Shown here: in pieces, positions 17,521-26,025 of the stretch | Layout of the letters: the number at the start of each line of letters is the position of its first letter | Position numbering within the stretch: the stretch's first letter is position 1 | Assembly: GCA_030684635.1 (NCBI GenBank) | Contig: JAUXUW010000150.1 | Span: forward strand, 1 to 35,197 | DNA length: 35,197 bases | Reading direction: 5' to 3' | Origin: Dehalococcoidia bacterium | GTDB lineage: Bacteria; Chloroflexota; Dehalococcoidia; UBA2979 | Program-made: the position numbers and the translations under genes | The notes under the pieces: generated by a model | Database searches by the model: none | What the model saw: the letters and a program-made list of their open reading frames with translations, nothing else | What the model was told of the DNA's origin: nothing

Positions 17521-18134
17521 GGGTTCCCCTCCAGCGCGCCCGCGACGAACTCGATGATGCGCGTGCGCACCTCCTCGCGTGCCTGGCGGAGCGAATGCGT
17601 GGCGCCCGGGATCAGCACCAGCGACCGTGGGTCCCCCGCCATGCCGTACAGCAACTGGGAACACCGAGGCGACAGGCGCACGTCGTCCAGGCCGTGGATC
17701 AGCAGCAGCGCCCGTGGCGCGATGAGCGCGACGTTCTGCGCGCCGGCGGTCTGCGTGGCCAGCGTCACCACCGCCACCGCCGAGGCGTCCTGTGCCGCCG
17801 CCTCGATCACCACGGCGCCGCCGAAGGAGTGGCCCACGAGCGCGACCTGCTCTACGCCCTGCGTCGCCAGCCACCGCAGTCCGGCGAGAACGTCGTACGT
17901 CCCCTCGTCCACGTCGTTCGGGAAGCGGTGGATGCGGAAGTCCAGGCGAAGCGTGCCCAGGCCGCGCGCGGTGAAGTCCTCCGCGAGCGTGGGGTAGAGC
18001 GCCTCCGCGGGGCCGTCGAAGCCGCCGTCACCACCACCGACGAGCAGCACGGCGCCTCGAGGCGGGTTCGCCGGCGCGTCCCAGCGTGCGTCGATCACGC
18101 CTCGGTCGGTGGGGATGGAGGTGGTGGTGGTCAT
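17517..18134 (-). CDS. Alpha/beta hydrolase (dienelactone hydrolase-like)
   Basis: VALVGHSFGGAVVIEAA nucleophile motif, LLIHGLDDVRLSP, ATHSL. Confidence 0.87.
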   Translation of the reverse strand: MTTTTSIPTDRGVIDARWDAPANPPRGAVLLVGGGDGGFDGPAEALYPTLAEDFTARGLGTLRLDFRIHRFPNDVDEGTYDVLAGLRWLATQGVEQVALVGHSFGGAVVIEAAAQDASAVAVVTLATQTAGAQNVALIAPRALLLIHGLDDVRLSPRCSQLLYGMAGDPRSLVLIPGATHSLRQAREEVRTRIIEFVAGALEGNP

Positions 18135-18156
18135 GCGGGCGGAGGGTAGCGCGTGA

Positions 18157-18621
18157 TCAGTCGCCGCGGAGCCAGAAGATGTATTCGGTCTCGGCTGGCT
18201 GCCCGCCCTGGCGTCCCACCTCCAGCGCGATCTGCCCTCGGTGTTCGGCGCCGTGCAGCATCAGGTGCTCCAGCACGTCGCCGGCCAGGTGCTCGTAAGC
18301 GACACCCTGCGAGTTCGTGTAGCGCACCGGTGCGGTCAGCCGGGCATCGTCCATCTCGCGTGCGACGGCGACGAAACGGTCGCAGACCTGCTCCAGCAGC
18401 GGCGGCAGCGCGTCGCGTGGTGGCGTCCGCCAGTCGAGCGAGACGGAGGGAGCCCTGCCCTGCACCCGCGCCAGCCAGTTCTCGGCGGCCGCGAGCAGGT
18501 GCCAGGCGATCGCAAGGAGCTGGTCGGACGGCGCCCCGACCGAGCCGATCGAGGCGATCTGGGCGCGGTCCGCCCACACCTCGAACGCCAGCTGCTGCAG
18601 GAGTTCGTCCGTAGTGCGCAC
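18157..18621 (-). CDS. DinB family protein
   Basis: LLAIAWHLLAAAENWLARVQG...EHLAGDVLEHLMLHGAEHRGQIALEVGRQGG: DinB four-helix with His residues. Confidence 0.85.
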   Translation of the reverse strand: MRTTDELLQQLAFEVWADRAQIASIGSVGAPSDQLLAIAWHLLAAAENWLARVQGRAPSVSLDWRTPPRDALPPLLEQVCDRFVAVAREMDDARLTAPVRYTNSQGVAYEHLAGDVLEHLMLHGAEHRGQIALEVGRQGGQPAETEYIFWLRGD

Positions 18622-18623
18622 GC

Positions 18624-18815
18624 CTAGCCGCCCCCGCCGACCGCGAAACGGATCAGGCCGATCGTGATGAGGAGCATGCCGACGGCGATCAGCCCGCCCG
18701 TAACGCGGATGTGCATCGGCCGGTTGAAGGTGTTCCTGACGAGCCAGAGCAGGTCACCGACGATGAACATGGCGAGGCCGGCCAGGAACAAGATCAGGGT
18801 CAGGTATTCGCCCAT
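18624..18815 (-). CDS. Small two-TM membrane protein (63 aa)
   Basis: MGEYLTLILFLAGLAMFIVGDLLWLVRNTFNRPMHIRVTGGLIAVGMLLITIGLIRFAVGGGG; TATCCT box 7 nt before ATG. Confidence 0.65.
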   Translation of the reverse strand: MGEYLTLILFLAGLAMFIVGDLLWLVRNTFNRPMHIRVTGGLIAVGMLLITIGLIRFAVGGGG

Positions 18816-18941
18816 ATTGCCGAGGATAGCCGCTGCTCCGGGTGGGGGCGCGCGAGGTGATGGGAACCGCCTGGCTATCGTGGGCGTCTGACCTGTGCAC
18901 GTGCCGCCTTCAATCGGTCGGCGCGATGGAGGGATTGAGTC

Positions 18942-19487
18942 ATGCAACTGCGCAAATTTCTGGTGATCGCCGTGCCGGTGATCGCCTCGTTCGCCCTCGT
19001 GGCGTGCAACAGCGACAACGGGTCCGACAACGGCACCACGACACCGGTGGCGACTGCGCCCACACAGGGCGGCGACACGCCGGTCGGCTCCGGCGACCCC
19101 ACGGGCACGCCGGGCGTCCCGGTGGCCACGCCAGACGCCGGTGGCAACGTGCCCCCGCCGGTGGCGTCCGGCGACCGCAAGCTCGAGCTCGCCCCGATCG
19201 AGGACCTCGATGTCCTGATCCGCGAGTCCTTCCCGGTCCAGTACGCGGCGGTCGTGAAGTCCGGCCTGCCGAGTGGCTGTGCAGCCTTCGCCGGCATCGA
19301 GGTGGCGCGCGAGGGCAACGAGTTCACGCTCACGGTCTGGAACACCATGCCGTCTGACCCGAACGTGGCCTGCACGATGATCTACGGCATCGCCGAGAAC
19401 ACCGTGACCCTGGGCGGCACGTTCACCGCCGGCGAGACCTACACGGTCCGGGCCGGCGACCTGGAGACGACCTTCACGGCCCAGTAA
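18942..19487 (+). CDS. Putative lipoprotein with Thr/Pro/Gly linker and unknown C-terminal beta domain
   Basis: Lipobox FALVAC in MQLRKFLVIAVPVIASFALVACNS; conserved-looking GCAAFAGIEVAREGNEFTLTVWNTMPSDPNVACTMIYGIAENTVTLGGTFTAGETYTV. Confidence 0.75.
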   Translation: MQLRKFLVIAVPVIASFALVACNSDNGSDNGTTTPVATAPTQGGDTPVGSGDPTGTPGVPVATPDAGGNVPPPVASGDRKLELAPIEDLDVLIRESFPVQYAAVVKSGLPSGCAAFAGIEVAREGNEFTLTVWNTMPSDPNVACTMIYGIAENTVTLGGTFTAGETYTVRAGDLETTFTAQ

Positions 19488-19537
19488 GGATCGAGCGGGT
19501 AGCGCTCCCGACCGTAGAATCTCCACAGCACCCAGAC

Positions 19538-19566
19538 CCGAGGCGTCCCGCGACGGGACGCCTCGG
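19538..19566 (+). terminator. Strong hairpin terminator candidate
   Basis: CCGAGGCGTCCCG-CGA-CGGGACGCCTCGG, 13-bp perfect stem. Confidence 0.65.
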
Positions 19567-19629
19567 TGCATCTCGATGACTGGGCGTCCTCACCAGGGCG
19601 TCTCAACCTGGAAGGACGGCGACACCGCC

Positions 19630-20508
19630 ATGACTGACACCCCACGCGCGATCCCGGAGTCCGAGCGCGAGCCCGGTAAGCGTTACACCCCCGAGGGGTT
19701 CGAGGTCCCCGCCCCTTCCGAGAACGACGTCCTCTACGAGGTCCGCGAGGGCGTGGCGTGGATCACGTTCAACCGCCCGCTCGTCCTGAACGCCGTCGAC
19801 TGGTCGCTCACGCTCCGTTTCGGCCAGGCGCTGGAGCGCGCAGAGGCGGATGAGTCCGCGAAGGTGGTGGTGGTCCGCGGCGCGGGCCGCGCCTTCTGCG
19901 CCGGCGGCGACCTGCAGGCCGCCCCGCGCCCGGACGACATCCCGGCGCCGAACATGGTCGACAACGTCATGCGCATCTGGCAGATGCAGAAGCCTGTGAT
20001 CGCCTCGGTGCGTGGCTACGCTGTGGGGCAGGGCTGCGAAATCGCCGGCATGTGTGACCTGACGATCGCCGCCGAGGACGCGAAGTTCGGCGAGATCCAG
20101 ATCCGCCACGGCTTCCCGCCGCCGATCCTCATCGTGCCGTTCCTGACGGGCCCGAAGGGCGCGAAGGAGATCCTGATGACCGGCGAGGTCTTCGGCGCGC
20201 AGGACGCGCAGCGCCTCGGCCTGGTCAACCGCATCGTCCCCACCGACGCGCTGGACGCGGAGACCGAGGCGCTGGCGAAGCGCCTGGTGTCCCTGCCTCA
20301 GACGGCGCTGGCCCTGACCAAGATGCTGGTGAACCGCGTCCACGAGATCGGTGGCTTCCGCGAGGGCTTCAACTACCGCGACGACCCGGTGCTCTCCGCG
20401 CTCGCCGCTTCCACGCGCGACGACAAGGTCGCCGCGGAGCGCCTCGCCACCCTGCGCGAGCAGGGCTGGGACGCCTTCAAAAAGACGCGGGACGCCTCGC
20501 ACACCTAG
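19630..20508 (+). CDS. Enoyl-CoA hydratase/isomerase family protein
   Basis: VAWITFNRPLVLNAVDWSL...VVRGAGRAFCAGGDLQ...GYAVGQGCEIAGMCDLTIAAEDAKFG crotonase motifs. Confidence 0.93.
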   Translation: MTDTPRAIPESEREPGKRYTPEGFEVPAPSENDVLYEVREGVAWITFNRPLVLNAVDWSLTLRFGQALERAEADESAKVVVVRGAGRAFCAGGDLQAAPRPDDIPAPNMVDNVMRIWQMQKPVIASVRGYAVGQGCEIAGMCDLTIAAEDAKFGEIQIRHGFPPPILIVPFLTGPKGAKEILMTGEVFGAQDAQRLGLVNRIVPTDALDAETEALAKRLVSLPQTALALTKMLVNRVHEIGGFREGFNYRDDPVLSALAASTRDDKVAAERLATLREQGWDAFKKTRDASHT

Positions 20509-20594
20509 CCATCCCACGACCGAGGCCAGGTGCGCGGTCGGGCTCGTCCCGCGCCGCGCTCCGGCCTCATCGGTGCGTGCTTGGACTGACGGTG

Positions 20595-20620
20595 CGGTTC
20601 GGCAGGCTCACCGCGAACGG
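20595..20620. repeat. Candidate REP-like dispersed element
   Basis: CGGTTCGGCAGGCTCACCGCGAACGG. Imperfect palindrome resembling the common GTTCGACAAGCTCACCACGAACGG-type intergenic repeat (recalled, not searched). Confidence 0.45.
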
Positions 20621-20703
20621 ATGTCAGAGGCCATCTCGCGATCTGTTTTCCTGGCGGGCAACCGGCGCAGCCGTGTCGCATCTCATCCGGGGGGCGAAGC
20701 CGT

Positions 20704-20754
20704 GATGGGGGTGAGGGCCGGGCGCGCAGCGCCCGCTACAGCCTCACACCCATC
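20704..20754. repeat. 51-nt imperfect palindrome between convergent genes
   Basis: GATGGGGGTGAGG (20704-20716) pairs with CCTCACACCCATC (20742-20754), 12/13; inner GGGCGC-GCA-GCGCCC (20720-20734). Confidence 0.75.
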
Positions 20755-20795
20755 GCCGCGTCCCGTCGCCACCAAGGTGCGCCGCCGGCCCGCGG

Positions 20796-21920
20796 CTAGA
20801 CGTGCTTCTCGTCGCCACGCTTCCGCATCGCCTTGTTGATCTGCTTCCATTTGCCTCGACGCTCGGCGGCGAGCGCGGGGTCCTGCTTCTGCGCCTCGTA
20901 GACGCGCTCGCGCTCCACGCGCTGGAACCGCTCGAAGCGGGCCGGGTCGATCTCGCCGGACTCCAGCGCGGCGCGCACCGCGCACCCCGGCTCGCTCGCG
21001 TGCGCACAGTCGCTGAAGCGGCACTCCGCCGCGAACGCCTCGATCTCCTCGAACACGCGGTCGATGCCCTCCGAGGCGCCCCACGTCGCGATCGCGCGGA
21101 TGCCGGGCGTGTCGATGAGTGCGCCGCCGCCGGGCAGCGGCACCAGATGGCGCGCGGTGGTCGTGTGGCGCCCGCGGCCGTCCGCCTCGCGCACCGCGCC
21201 GGTCGCGAGCACGTCCCCACCGAGGAGCGCGTTCGCGAGCGTCGACTTGCCGACGCCGGAAGCGCCGAGCAGCACGATCGTCGGCGTCCCGACCAGGTAG
21301 GGCGCGAGCGCGGCGATGCCCTCGCCGGTCACGCTATCGACGAGGTGGATCGGGACGCCGGGGACGGCGGCCTCGGCGGTCGCGATCGCGGGTGACGGGT
21401 CAGCGACCAGATCCGCCTTCGTCAGGACGACGACGGGCTGCGCCCCCGCCTCCCACGCGACGACACCGGCGCGCTCCAGCCGGCCCGCACGCACATCTGT
21501 CGCTGCTGCTACGAGGAACGCGATGGTGACGTTCGCGGCTAGCACCTGCGCCGGCTCGCTGCCCTCGGCGCGGTCGTGCGCCGTGGGCGCGCGGCGCACG
21601 AAGGCGCCATCGCGGGGCAGGATCGCGACGATCTCGTGCAGGGCGTGGTCGGGGCGTGTGCGCACGGCCACCCAGTCGCCGGCCGCCGGGATCGCCTCGG
21701 GCTCCCCGCCCGCGGCGAGGCGGCGGAGTGGCGGCGAGAGTTCCGCGCGGATGGAGGCACGGTCGATGAGCACGGTCATGGCGCCGCGGTCGACGCGGGC
21801 GATGCGGCCGGGTTGCAGGCCGTGGGGGTCGGTGAGGTCGAGCGAGGCGAAGCGCGCCTGGAGCCGCTCGTCCCAGCCCACCGCCGTCAGCGGGACGGCG
21901 TCAGTCGCAGGAGAAGTCAC
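20796..21920 (-). CDS. rsgA: Ribosome small subunit-dependent GTPase A
   Basis: Circularly permuted GTPase: VLTKADLV precedes GASGVGKSTLANALLG; RHLVPLPGGGALIDTPGIR; C-terminal Zn knuckle CRFSDCAHASEPGC. GTG start. Confidence 0.95.
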   Translation of the reverse strand: MTSPATDAVPLTAVGWDERLQARFASLDLTDPHGLQPGRIARVDRGAMTVLIDRASIRAELSPPLRRLAAGGEPEAIPAAGDWVAVRTRPDHALHEIVAILPRDGAFVRRAPTAHDRAEGSEPAQVLAANVTIAFLVAAATDVRAGRLERAGVVAWEAGAQPVVVLTKADLVADPSPAIATAEAAVPGVPIHLVDSVTGEGIAALAPYLVGTPTIVLLGASGVGKSTLANALLGGDVLATGAVREADGRGRHTTTARHLVPLPGGGALIDTPGIRAIATWGASEGIDRVFEEIEAFAAECRFSDCAHASEPGCAVRAALESGEIDPARFERFQRVERERVYEAQKQDPALAAERRGKWKQINKAMRKRGDEKHV

Positions 21921-21974
21921 GGTGATACCACCTCAGCGGGTTGGAGGCGCGGCCGTGGCTGTGCCGGGAGATCG

Positions 21975-22064
21975 CTAGCAGCGGAGGTCCCGCACGGTGA
22001 GGCGCCGCATGGAGACGGGGCGCGATGGGCGCACAGAGCCCGGGTTGATGACGGTGACGTGCAT
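21975..22064 (-). CDS. Candidate 29-aa leader/small peptide upstream of rsgA
   Basis: MHVTVINPGSVRPSRPVSMRRLTVRDLRC*. GAAAGGAG Shine-Dalgarno with 8-nt spacing; hairpin at 22084-22108 just upstream. Confidence 0.45.
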   Translation of the reverse strand: MHVTVINPGSVRPSRPVSMRRLTVRDLRC

Positions 22065-22177
22065 GCCTCGGACTCCTTTCCCGGCGGGCGTCCCTTCGGG
22101 AGCACCGCTCGCCTGCGCTGTGACGGTACGCCGCGCGCGATTCGCCGGTCAACGGAGGCCCAGCGGAGACGGAGCGA

Positions 22178-22681
22178 TCAGGCTGTGGCGTGCCGGGGGA
22201 GGGCGCAGGTGAGTAGCCCGCGCAGGAGATCGCGCGAGGTGAGCATCCCGAGGATGGAGTCGGCGCCGTCCGTCACGGGCAGCGCTGAGACGTTGCGCTC
22301 CAGCATGAGCGCCGCGGCCTCCTCGATGGTCGCGGAGGCCGGCACGGTGATCAGGCCGTAGGTCGCCACCAGGTGCACCGGGCGTCGCAGCGTCGCGTCG
22401 TCCGCGCGGCTCGATGACGGCGTCCCGGCGCGTGGGCTGGCGGTCCGATAGAGGTCGCGGTCGGACACGATCGCCACGATCCGGCCTCGGTCCTGCAGCA
22501 ATAGGTGGTGCGTGCGGAATTCGTGCATCGTGCCGAGCGCGGCGCCGACCGAGGTGTCCGCGGACACGGTGAGGGCGGGGCGCGTCATGTACGTTTCCAC
22601 GAGCGCGCGCTCATCCGCGCCCGGGGTGTGGGATACGCGTCCCCCGGTGCCCCATGCGTGCGGTTGTCCCTGCTCGGCCAT
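22178..22681 (-). CDS. CBS domain-containing protein
   Basis: Two CBS repeats: VETYMTRPALTVSADTSVGAALGTMHEFRTHHLLLQDRGRIVAIVSDRDL and LITVPASATIEEAAALMLERNVSALPVTDGADSILGMLTSRDLL. Confidence 0.9.
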   Translation of the reverse strand: MAEQGQPHAWGTGGRVSHTPGADERALVETYMTRPALTVSADTSVGAALGTMHEFRTHHLLLQDRGRIVAIVSDRDLYRTASPRAGTPSSSRADDATLRRPVHLVATYGLITVPASATIEEAAALMLERNVSALPVTDGADSILGMLTSRDLLRGLLTCALPRHATA

Positions 22682-22735
22682 TGCCAGCCTCCACTCGACG
22701 TAACTATCGGTCGAGGAGCGGTGTGGCTGGAGGCC

Positions 22736-23359
22736 TCAGGCCTCTGGGGCGGTCGCCGGCGCCGCGGGCGTGCCAGCCACTTCGGGCGCCGGGTCGGGGG
22801 TGACCGCCTCGGGCGGCAGGAAGAAGCATGAGCGGTACCAGCGGAGTTCCTCGACGCTCTCGAGGATGTCGTCCAGCGCGCGGTGCGCCTGCTTCTTTTC
22901 GGGCGGCTTCACAGCCGGGTACCAGCGGCGGGTCAGTTCCTTCAGCGTGGAGACGTCTACGCTGCGGTAGTGCAGGTAGGCGTCCAGTTTTGGCATCTCA
23001 CGACGCAGGAAGCGCCGGTCCTGTGCAATGGAGTTGCCGGCGAGGGGGGACATCCCCTTCGCGACCCAGCGGCGGATGAAGGCGAGCGTCTGCCGTTCCG
23101 CCTCCGCGACATCGACCGTGGAGGCGCGGATGCGGGCGACGAGGCCGGAGCCGCTGTGCGTGGCGGTGTTCCACGCGTCCATCTTCGCGAGGTCCTCCTC
23201 CGTGCGCGCGATGGCGAGGTTGGGCCCCTCCGCAAGCACGTTCAGATCGCCGTCCGTCACCAGCGTGGCGATCTCGATGATGACGTGGCGGTCTGGCTCG
23301 AGCCCCGTCATTTCGAGGTCGATCCAGACGAGGCGGCCGGGGTCTTTCTTCGTGGGCAC
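22736..23359 (-). CDS. orn: Oligoribonuclease
   Basis: [67 protein letters not shown]: DEDDh exonuclease/Orn signature. GTG start. Confidence 0.95.
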   Translation of the reverse strand: MPTKKDPGRLVWIDLEMTGLEPDRHVIIEIATLVTDGDLNVLAEGPNLAIARTEEDLAKMDAWNTATHSGSGLVARIRASTVDVAEAERQTLAFIRRWVAKGMSPLAGNSIAQDRRFLRREMPKLDAYLHYRSVDVSTLKELTRRWYPAVKPPEKKQAHRALDDILESVEELRWYRSCFFLPPEAVTPDPAPEVAGTPAAPATAPEA

Positions 23360-23470
23360 GGGTCGAGCCTATCGGTCGCCCGGGGCTCCGTCACGCGACC
23401 CCGGCGGCCGGTGGCGTGCCTCACACACCCTTCACACCCTCTGACGGAGGTGCGTGATAGCGTTTCTGAC

Positions 23471-24064
23471 ATGCAGAACATCGGTCGCTGGAAGGTCGGA
23501 CGTCGCGGGATCGGCCGCATGCTCCTCGGGAGCATCGTGCTGGTGGGGCTGGTCGCTGGCTGCTCCGGCGGCGATGATGCCGCGAACGCCGCGACCCCCT
23601 CGGGGACGCCAACACCCACGGCCACGGCGGAGACATCGCCCGTGGCGAGTCAGGAGGATCGCATGGCCAAGTCAGGGGACACCGTGTCCGTCCACTACCG
23701 CGGGACGCTGGACTCCGGCGAAGAGTTCGATTCCTCCCGGGGCGGCCAGCCGCTCCAGTTCACGCTCGGCGCGAGCGAGGTGATCGCCGGCTTCGACGAG
23801 GCGATCACCGGCATGTCGGTGGGTGAGACCAAGACCGTGCGGATTCCGGCGGAGAACGCCTACGGAGAGCACCGCGATGACCTGGTGATCGTCGTGCCCG
23901 CCGCGCAGGCGCCGGATGGGCTGCAGGTCGGCCAGCAGGTCTTCCTCGGCGACGCGCCGGCGACCGTTACCTCGATCGGCCCGGACGGCGTGACCGTGGA
24001 CGCCAACCACCCGCTGGCCGGCGAGGCGCTGACCTTCGAGGTGGAGCTGGTCGGCATCGAGTAA
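23471..24064 (+). CDS. FKBP-type peptidyl-prolyl isomerase lipoprotein (SlyD-like)
   Basis: Lipobox VGLVAGCSGG, Thr/Pro linker, then GDTVSVHYRGTLDSGEEFDSSRGGQPLQFTLGASEVIAGFDEAITGMSVGE. Confidence 0.92.
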   Translation: MQNIGRWKVGRRGIGRMLLGSIVLVGLVAGCSGGDDAANAATPSGTPTPTATAETSPVASQEDRMAKSGDTVSVHYRGTLDSGEEFDSSRGGQPLQFTLGASEVIAGFDEAITGMSVGETKTVRIPAENAYGEHRDDLVIVVPAAQAPDGLQVGQQVFLGDAPATVTSIGPDGVTVDANHPLAGEALTFEVELVGIE

Positions 24065-24087
24065 TCGCCCGCCTGGCACGACACACA

Positions 24088-24117
24088 GATGAGGGCCCGC
24101 GCGAGCGGGCCCTCATC
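24088..24117 (+). terminator. Hairpin terminator between convergent genes
   Basis: GATGAGGGCCCGC-GCGA-GCGGGCCCTCATC, 13-bp perfect stem, then ATT. Confidence 0.75.
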
Positions 24118-24141
24118 ATTCGTTACTGGTTGAGCGGCGGA

Positions 24142-24381
24142 TTAGATCGGGAGGTCGGCGTCCGCGACGCCGTACGAGCGGTAGACGCCGCGCACGGCTT
24201 CCTTCACCTCGTCCACGTCGTTGTAGCGACGGTCGGGGATGCGGCTCAGGATGACCGCGACCTCGCGGTCCACGCCGCCCTTGTCGCGGCCCATCGAGAA
24301 GATCGCGGCGCGCGAAATCGGGTAGTGGAAGCCCTTGAAGGCGGTCTCGTAATCGACCTTGCCAGCGTGAGGTTTCTGCAT
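24142..24381 (-). CDS. Small DUF2795-like protein
   Basis: AFKGFHYPISRAAIFSMGRDKGGVDREVAVILSRIPDRRYNDVDEVKEAVRGVY; strong SD AGAGGGGG. Confidence 0.7.
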   Translation of the reverse strand: MQKPHAGKVDYETAFKGFHYPISRAAIFSMGRDKGGVDREVAVILSRIPDRRYNDVDEVKEAVRGVYRSYGVADADLPI

Positions 24382-24421
24382 CGATCCCCCTCTCCCCGGC
24401 GCATCCTACCCGGAACGCAGG

Positions 24422-24634
24422 CTACGTGCGCGACCCGGCGGCCGTCCCCGGCGCCGTGACCGACTCCGCGATCTGGAAGCGGACGGTCGCGAGGTCAATG
24501 GTGGCGCGGGCGTGCCCCCGCCAGGCCAGGAAGGCGTCTTCGTACCGCTCAAACGGGCCATCCACCGGCTCCGGTTTTACCAGTTCGCGGAACGTGGTGT
24601 CGCGGTACTCGCCACCCACGACATAATACGGCAT
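24422..24634 (-). CDS. DUF4170-like protein
   Basis: [55 protein letters not shown]. Confidence 0.7.
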   Translation of the reverse strand: MPYYVVGGEYRDTTFRELVKPEPVDGPFERYEDAFLAWRGHARATIDLATVRFQIAESVTAPGTAAGSRT

Positions 24635-24786
24635 TGTCTGTACCCATCCCGGTGCGCAACCTCGCACAACCCGAAGAAGGTGCGTGCGTGGCCGCCTGGC
24701 GCCTGTGGAGAGATCATCCGTCATCCAGCCGCTCTTGCACACCCGGCGGCGCGTCAAGGTTCTGTGAAGTGAGTCGAGGACGGGCG

Positions 24787-25302
24787 ATGGGCAGCATCGA
24801 ACTCGTGCAGGCGGACATCACCACGCTGGCGGTGGACGTGATCGTGAACGCGGCGAACTCGTCGCTCCTGGGTGGGGGCGGCGTGGACGGCGCGATCCAC
24901 CGCGCGGCCGGTCCGGACCTCCTGAAGGAGTGCCGCCTTCTCGGCGGCTGCGAGGCGGGCGAGGCGAAGGTGACGGCCGGTTACCGGCTCCCGGCGCGGT
25001 GGGTGATCCACACCGTCGGACCGGTGTGGCGCGGCGGCCGCTCCGGCGAGGAGGAGGTCCTGCGCGACTGCTACCGGCACTCGCTGGAGCAGGTGGTGCG
25101 GCTCCATGCGGCCAGCGTCGCGTTCCCCTCGATTTCCACCGGCCTGTATGGCTACCCGGTGGAGCGTGCCGCGCGCGTTGCGGTGCAGGAGGTGCAGCGC
25201 CACCTCGTGGAGTCGCCCTGGCCGGAGCGCGTCGTCTTCGTCGCGTTCGACCCGGCCACCTACGAGGCGTACCGGGCGCTGCTGGGGCCCGAGGCAGGTT
25301 GA
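24787..25302 (+). CDS. Macrodomain protein (O-acetyl-ADP-ribose deacetylase-like)
   Basis: [40 protein letters not shown]...[19 protein letters not shown]. Confidence 0.94.
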   Translation: MGSIELVQADITTLAVDVIVNAANSSLLGGGGVDGAIHRAAGPDLLKECRLLGGCEAGEAKVTAGYRLPARWVIHTVGPVWRGGRSGEEEVLRDCYRHSLEQVVRLHAASVAFPSISTGLYGYPVERAARVAVQEVQRHLVESPWPERVVFVAFDPATYEAYRALLGPEAG

Positions 25303-25409
25303 GGCCGCTCCGGGACGGCGGGCGGGGGATGCATCCCGCAGGCGGGCCACAGACGTTATCCTCGTGGAGGAACGGTCACCCTTGGTGGTGACGGTCGGGA
25401 GGGGAACCC

Positions 25410-25943
25410 ATGCCGCTGTACGAGTACTACTGCGAGCCCTGCAACGGGGTCTTCGAGTTGCTGCGCCCGGCGCGCGAAGCGGACAAGGCTCAGCCCTGTC
25501 CCGAGTGCGACGACGACGCGAAGCGGATCATGTCCCGCGAGTGGGCTGCCTTCACCTATCGCGAGGGCGCCCCGCGCCGGATCCCGGACGACGGCACGTA
25601 CTGGCACCTGAACAAGAAGGTCTCCAAGCCGCTCACCGCCGCCTCCAACAGCGGCCTCCGGCACCCGGAGCTCTCCTACGACGACGACCACAAGCCGGCG
25701 CCGAGTATCGAGGAGATCGAGCAGTACGAGGCGCGCCAGGAGTTCAAGCGGCGCGAGGGCGAAGGCGCCGGCACCTACATGACGAACGACACGATCGAGC
25801 GCCTGGATGAGCAGACCTTCACGCGCATGACCCGCACCCGCGGCACCGCAAAGCAGGAGCGCGTGAAGCGGAGCGTGATCTCCAAGGAGTATTCGGTCAT
25901 GAGCGACGCGATGAAGCGCGCGGAGCGCGACCAGAAGAAGTAG
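25410..25943 (+). CDS. FmdB-type zinc ribbon protein with long charged C-terminal extension
   Basis: MPLYEYYCEPCNGVFELLRPAREADKAQPCPEC N-terminal zinc ribbon; ~120 aa charged extension. Confidence 0.85.
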   Translation: MPLYEYYCEPCNGVFELLRPAREADKAQPCPECDDDAKRIMSREWAAFTYREGAPRRIPDDGTYWHLNKKVSKPLTAASNSGLRHPELSYDDDHKPAPSIEEIEQYEARQEFKRREGEGAGTYMTNDTIERLDEQTFTRMTRTRGTAKQERVKRSVISKEYSVMSDAMKRAERDQKK

Positions 25944-25963
25944 TCCGTCCGCCCGAACCGTAC

Positions 25964-25991
25964 GACGGGCCGCCCGCGAGGGCGGCCTGTC
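25964..25991 (+). terminator. Hairpin terminator
   Basis: GACGGGCCGCCC-GCGA-GGGCGGCCTGTC, 12-bp stem with one G-T pair. Confidence 0.65.
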
Positions 25992-26025
25992 TGTCTATAC
26001 CGGCACCCGCCGATAGGATGCCCCG

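Noticed and set aside
20346-20839. Plus-strand ORF MSEAISRSVFLAGNRRSRVASHPGG... in the enoyl-CoA hydratase/rsgA gap
   Set aside because: Arg-rich, no homology-like features, overlaps palindromic repeats and the rsgA end.
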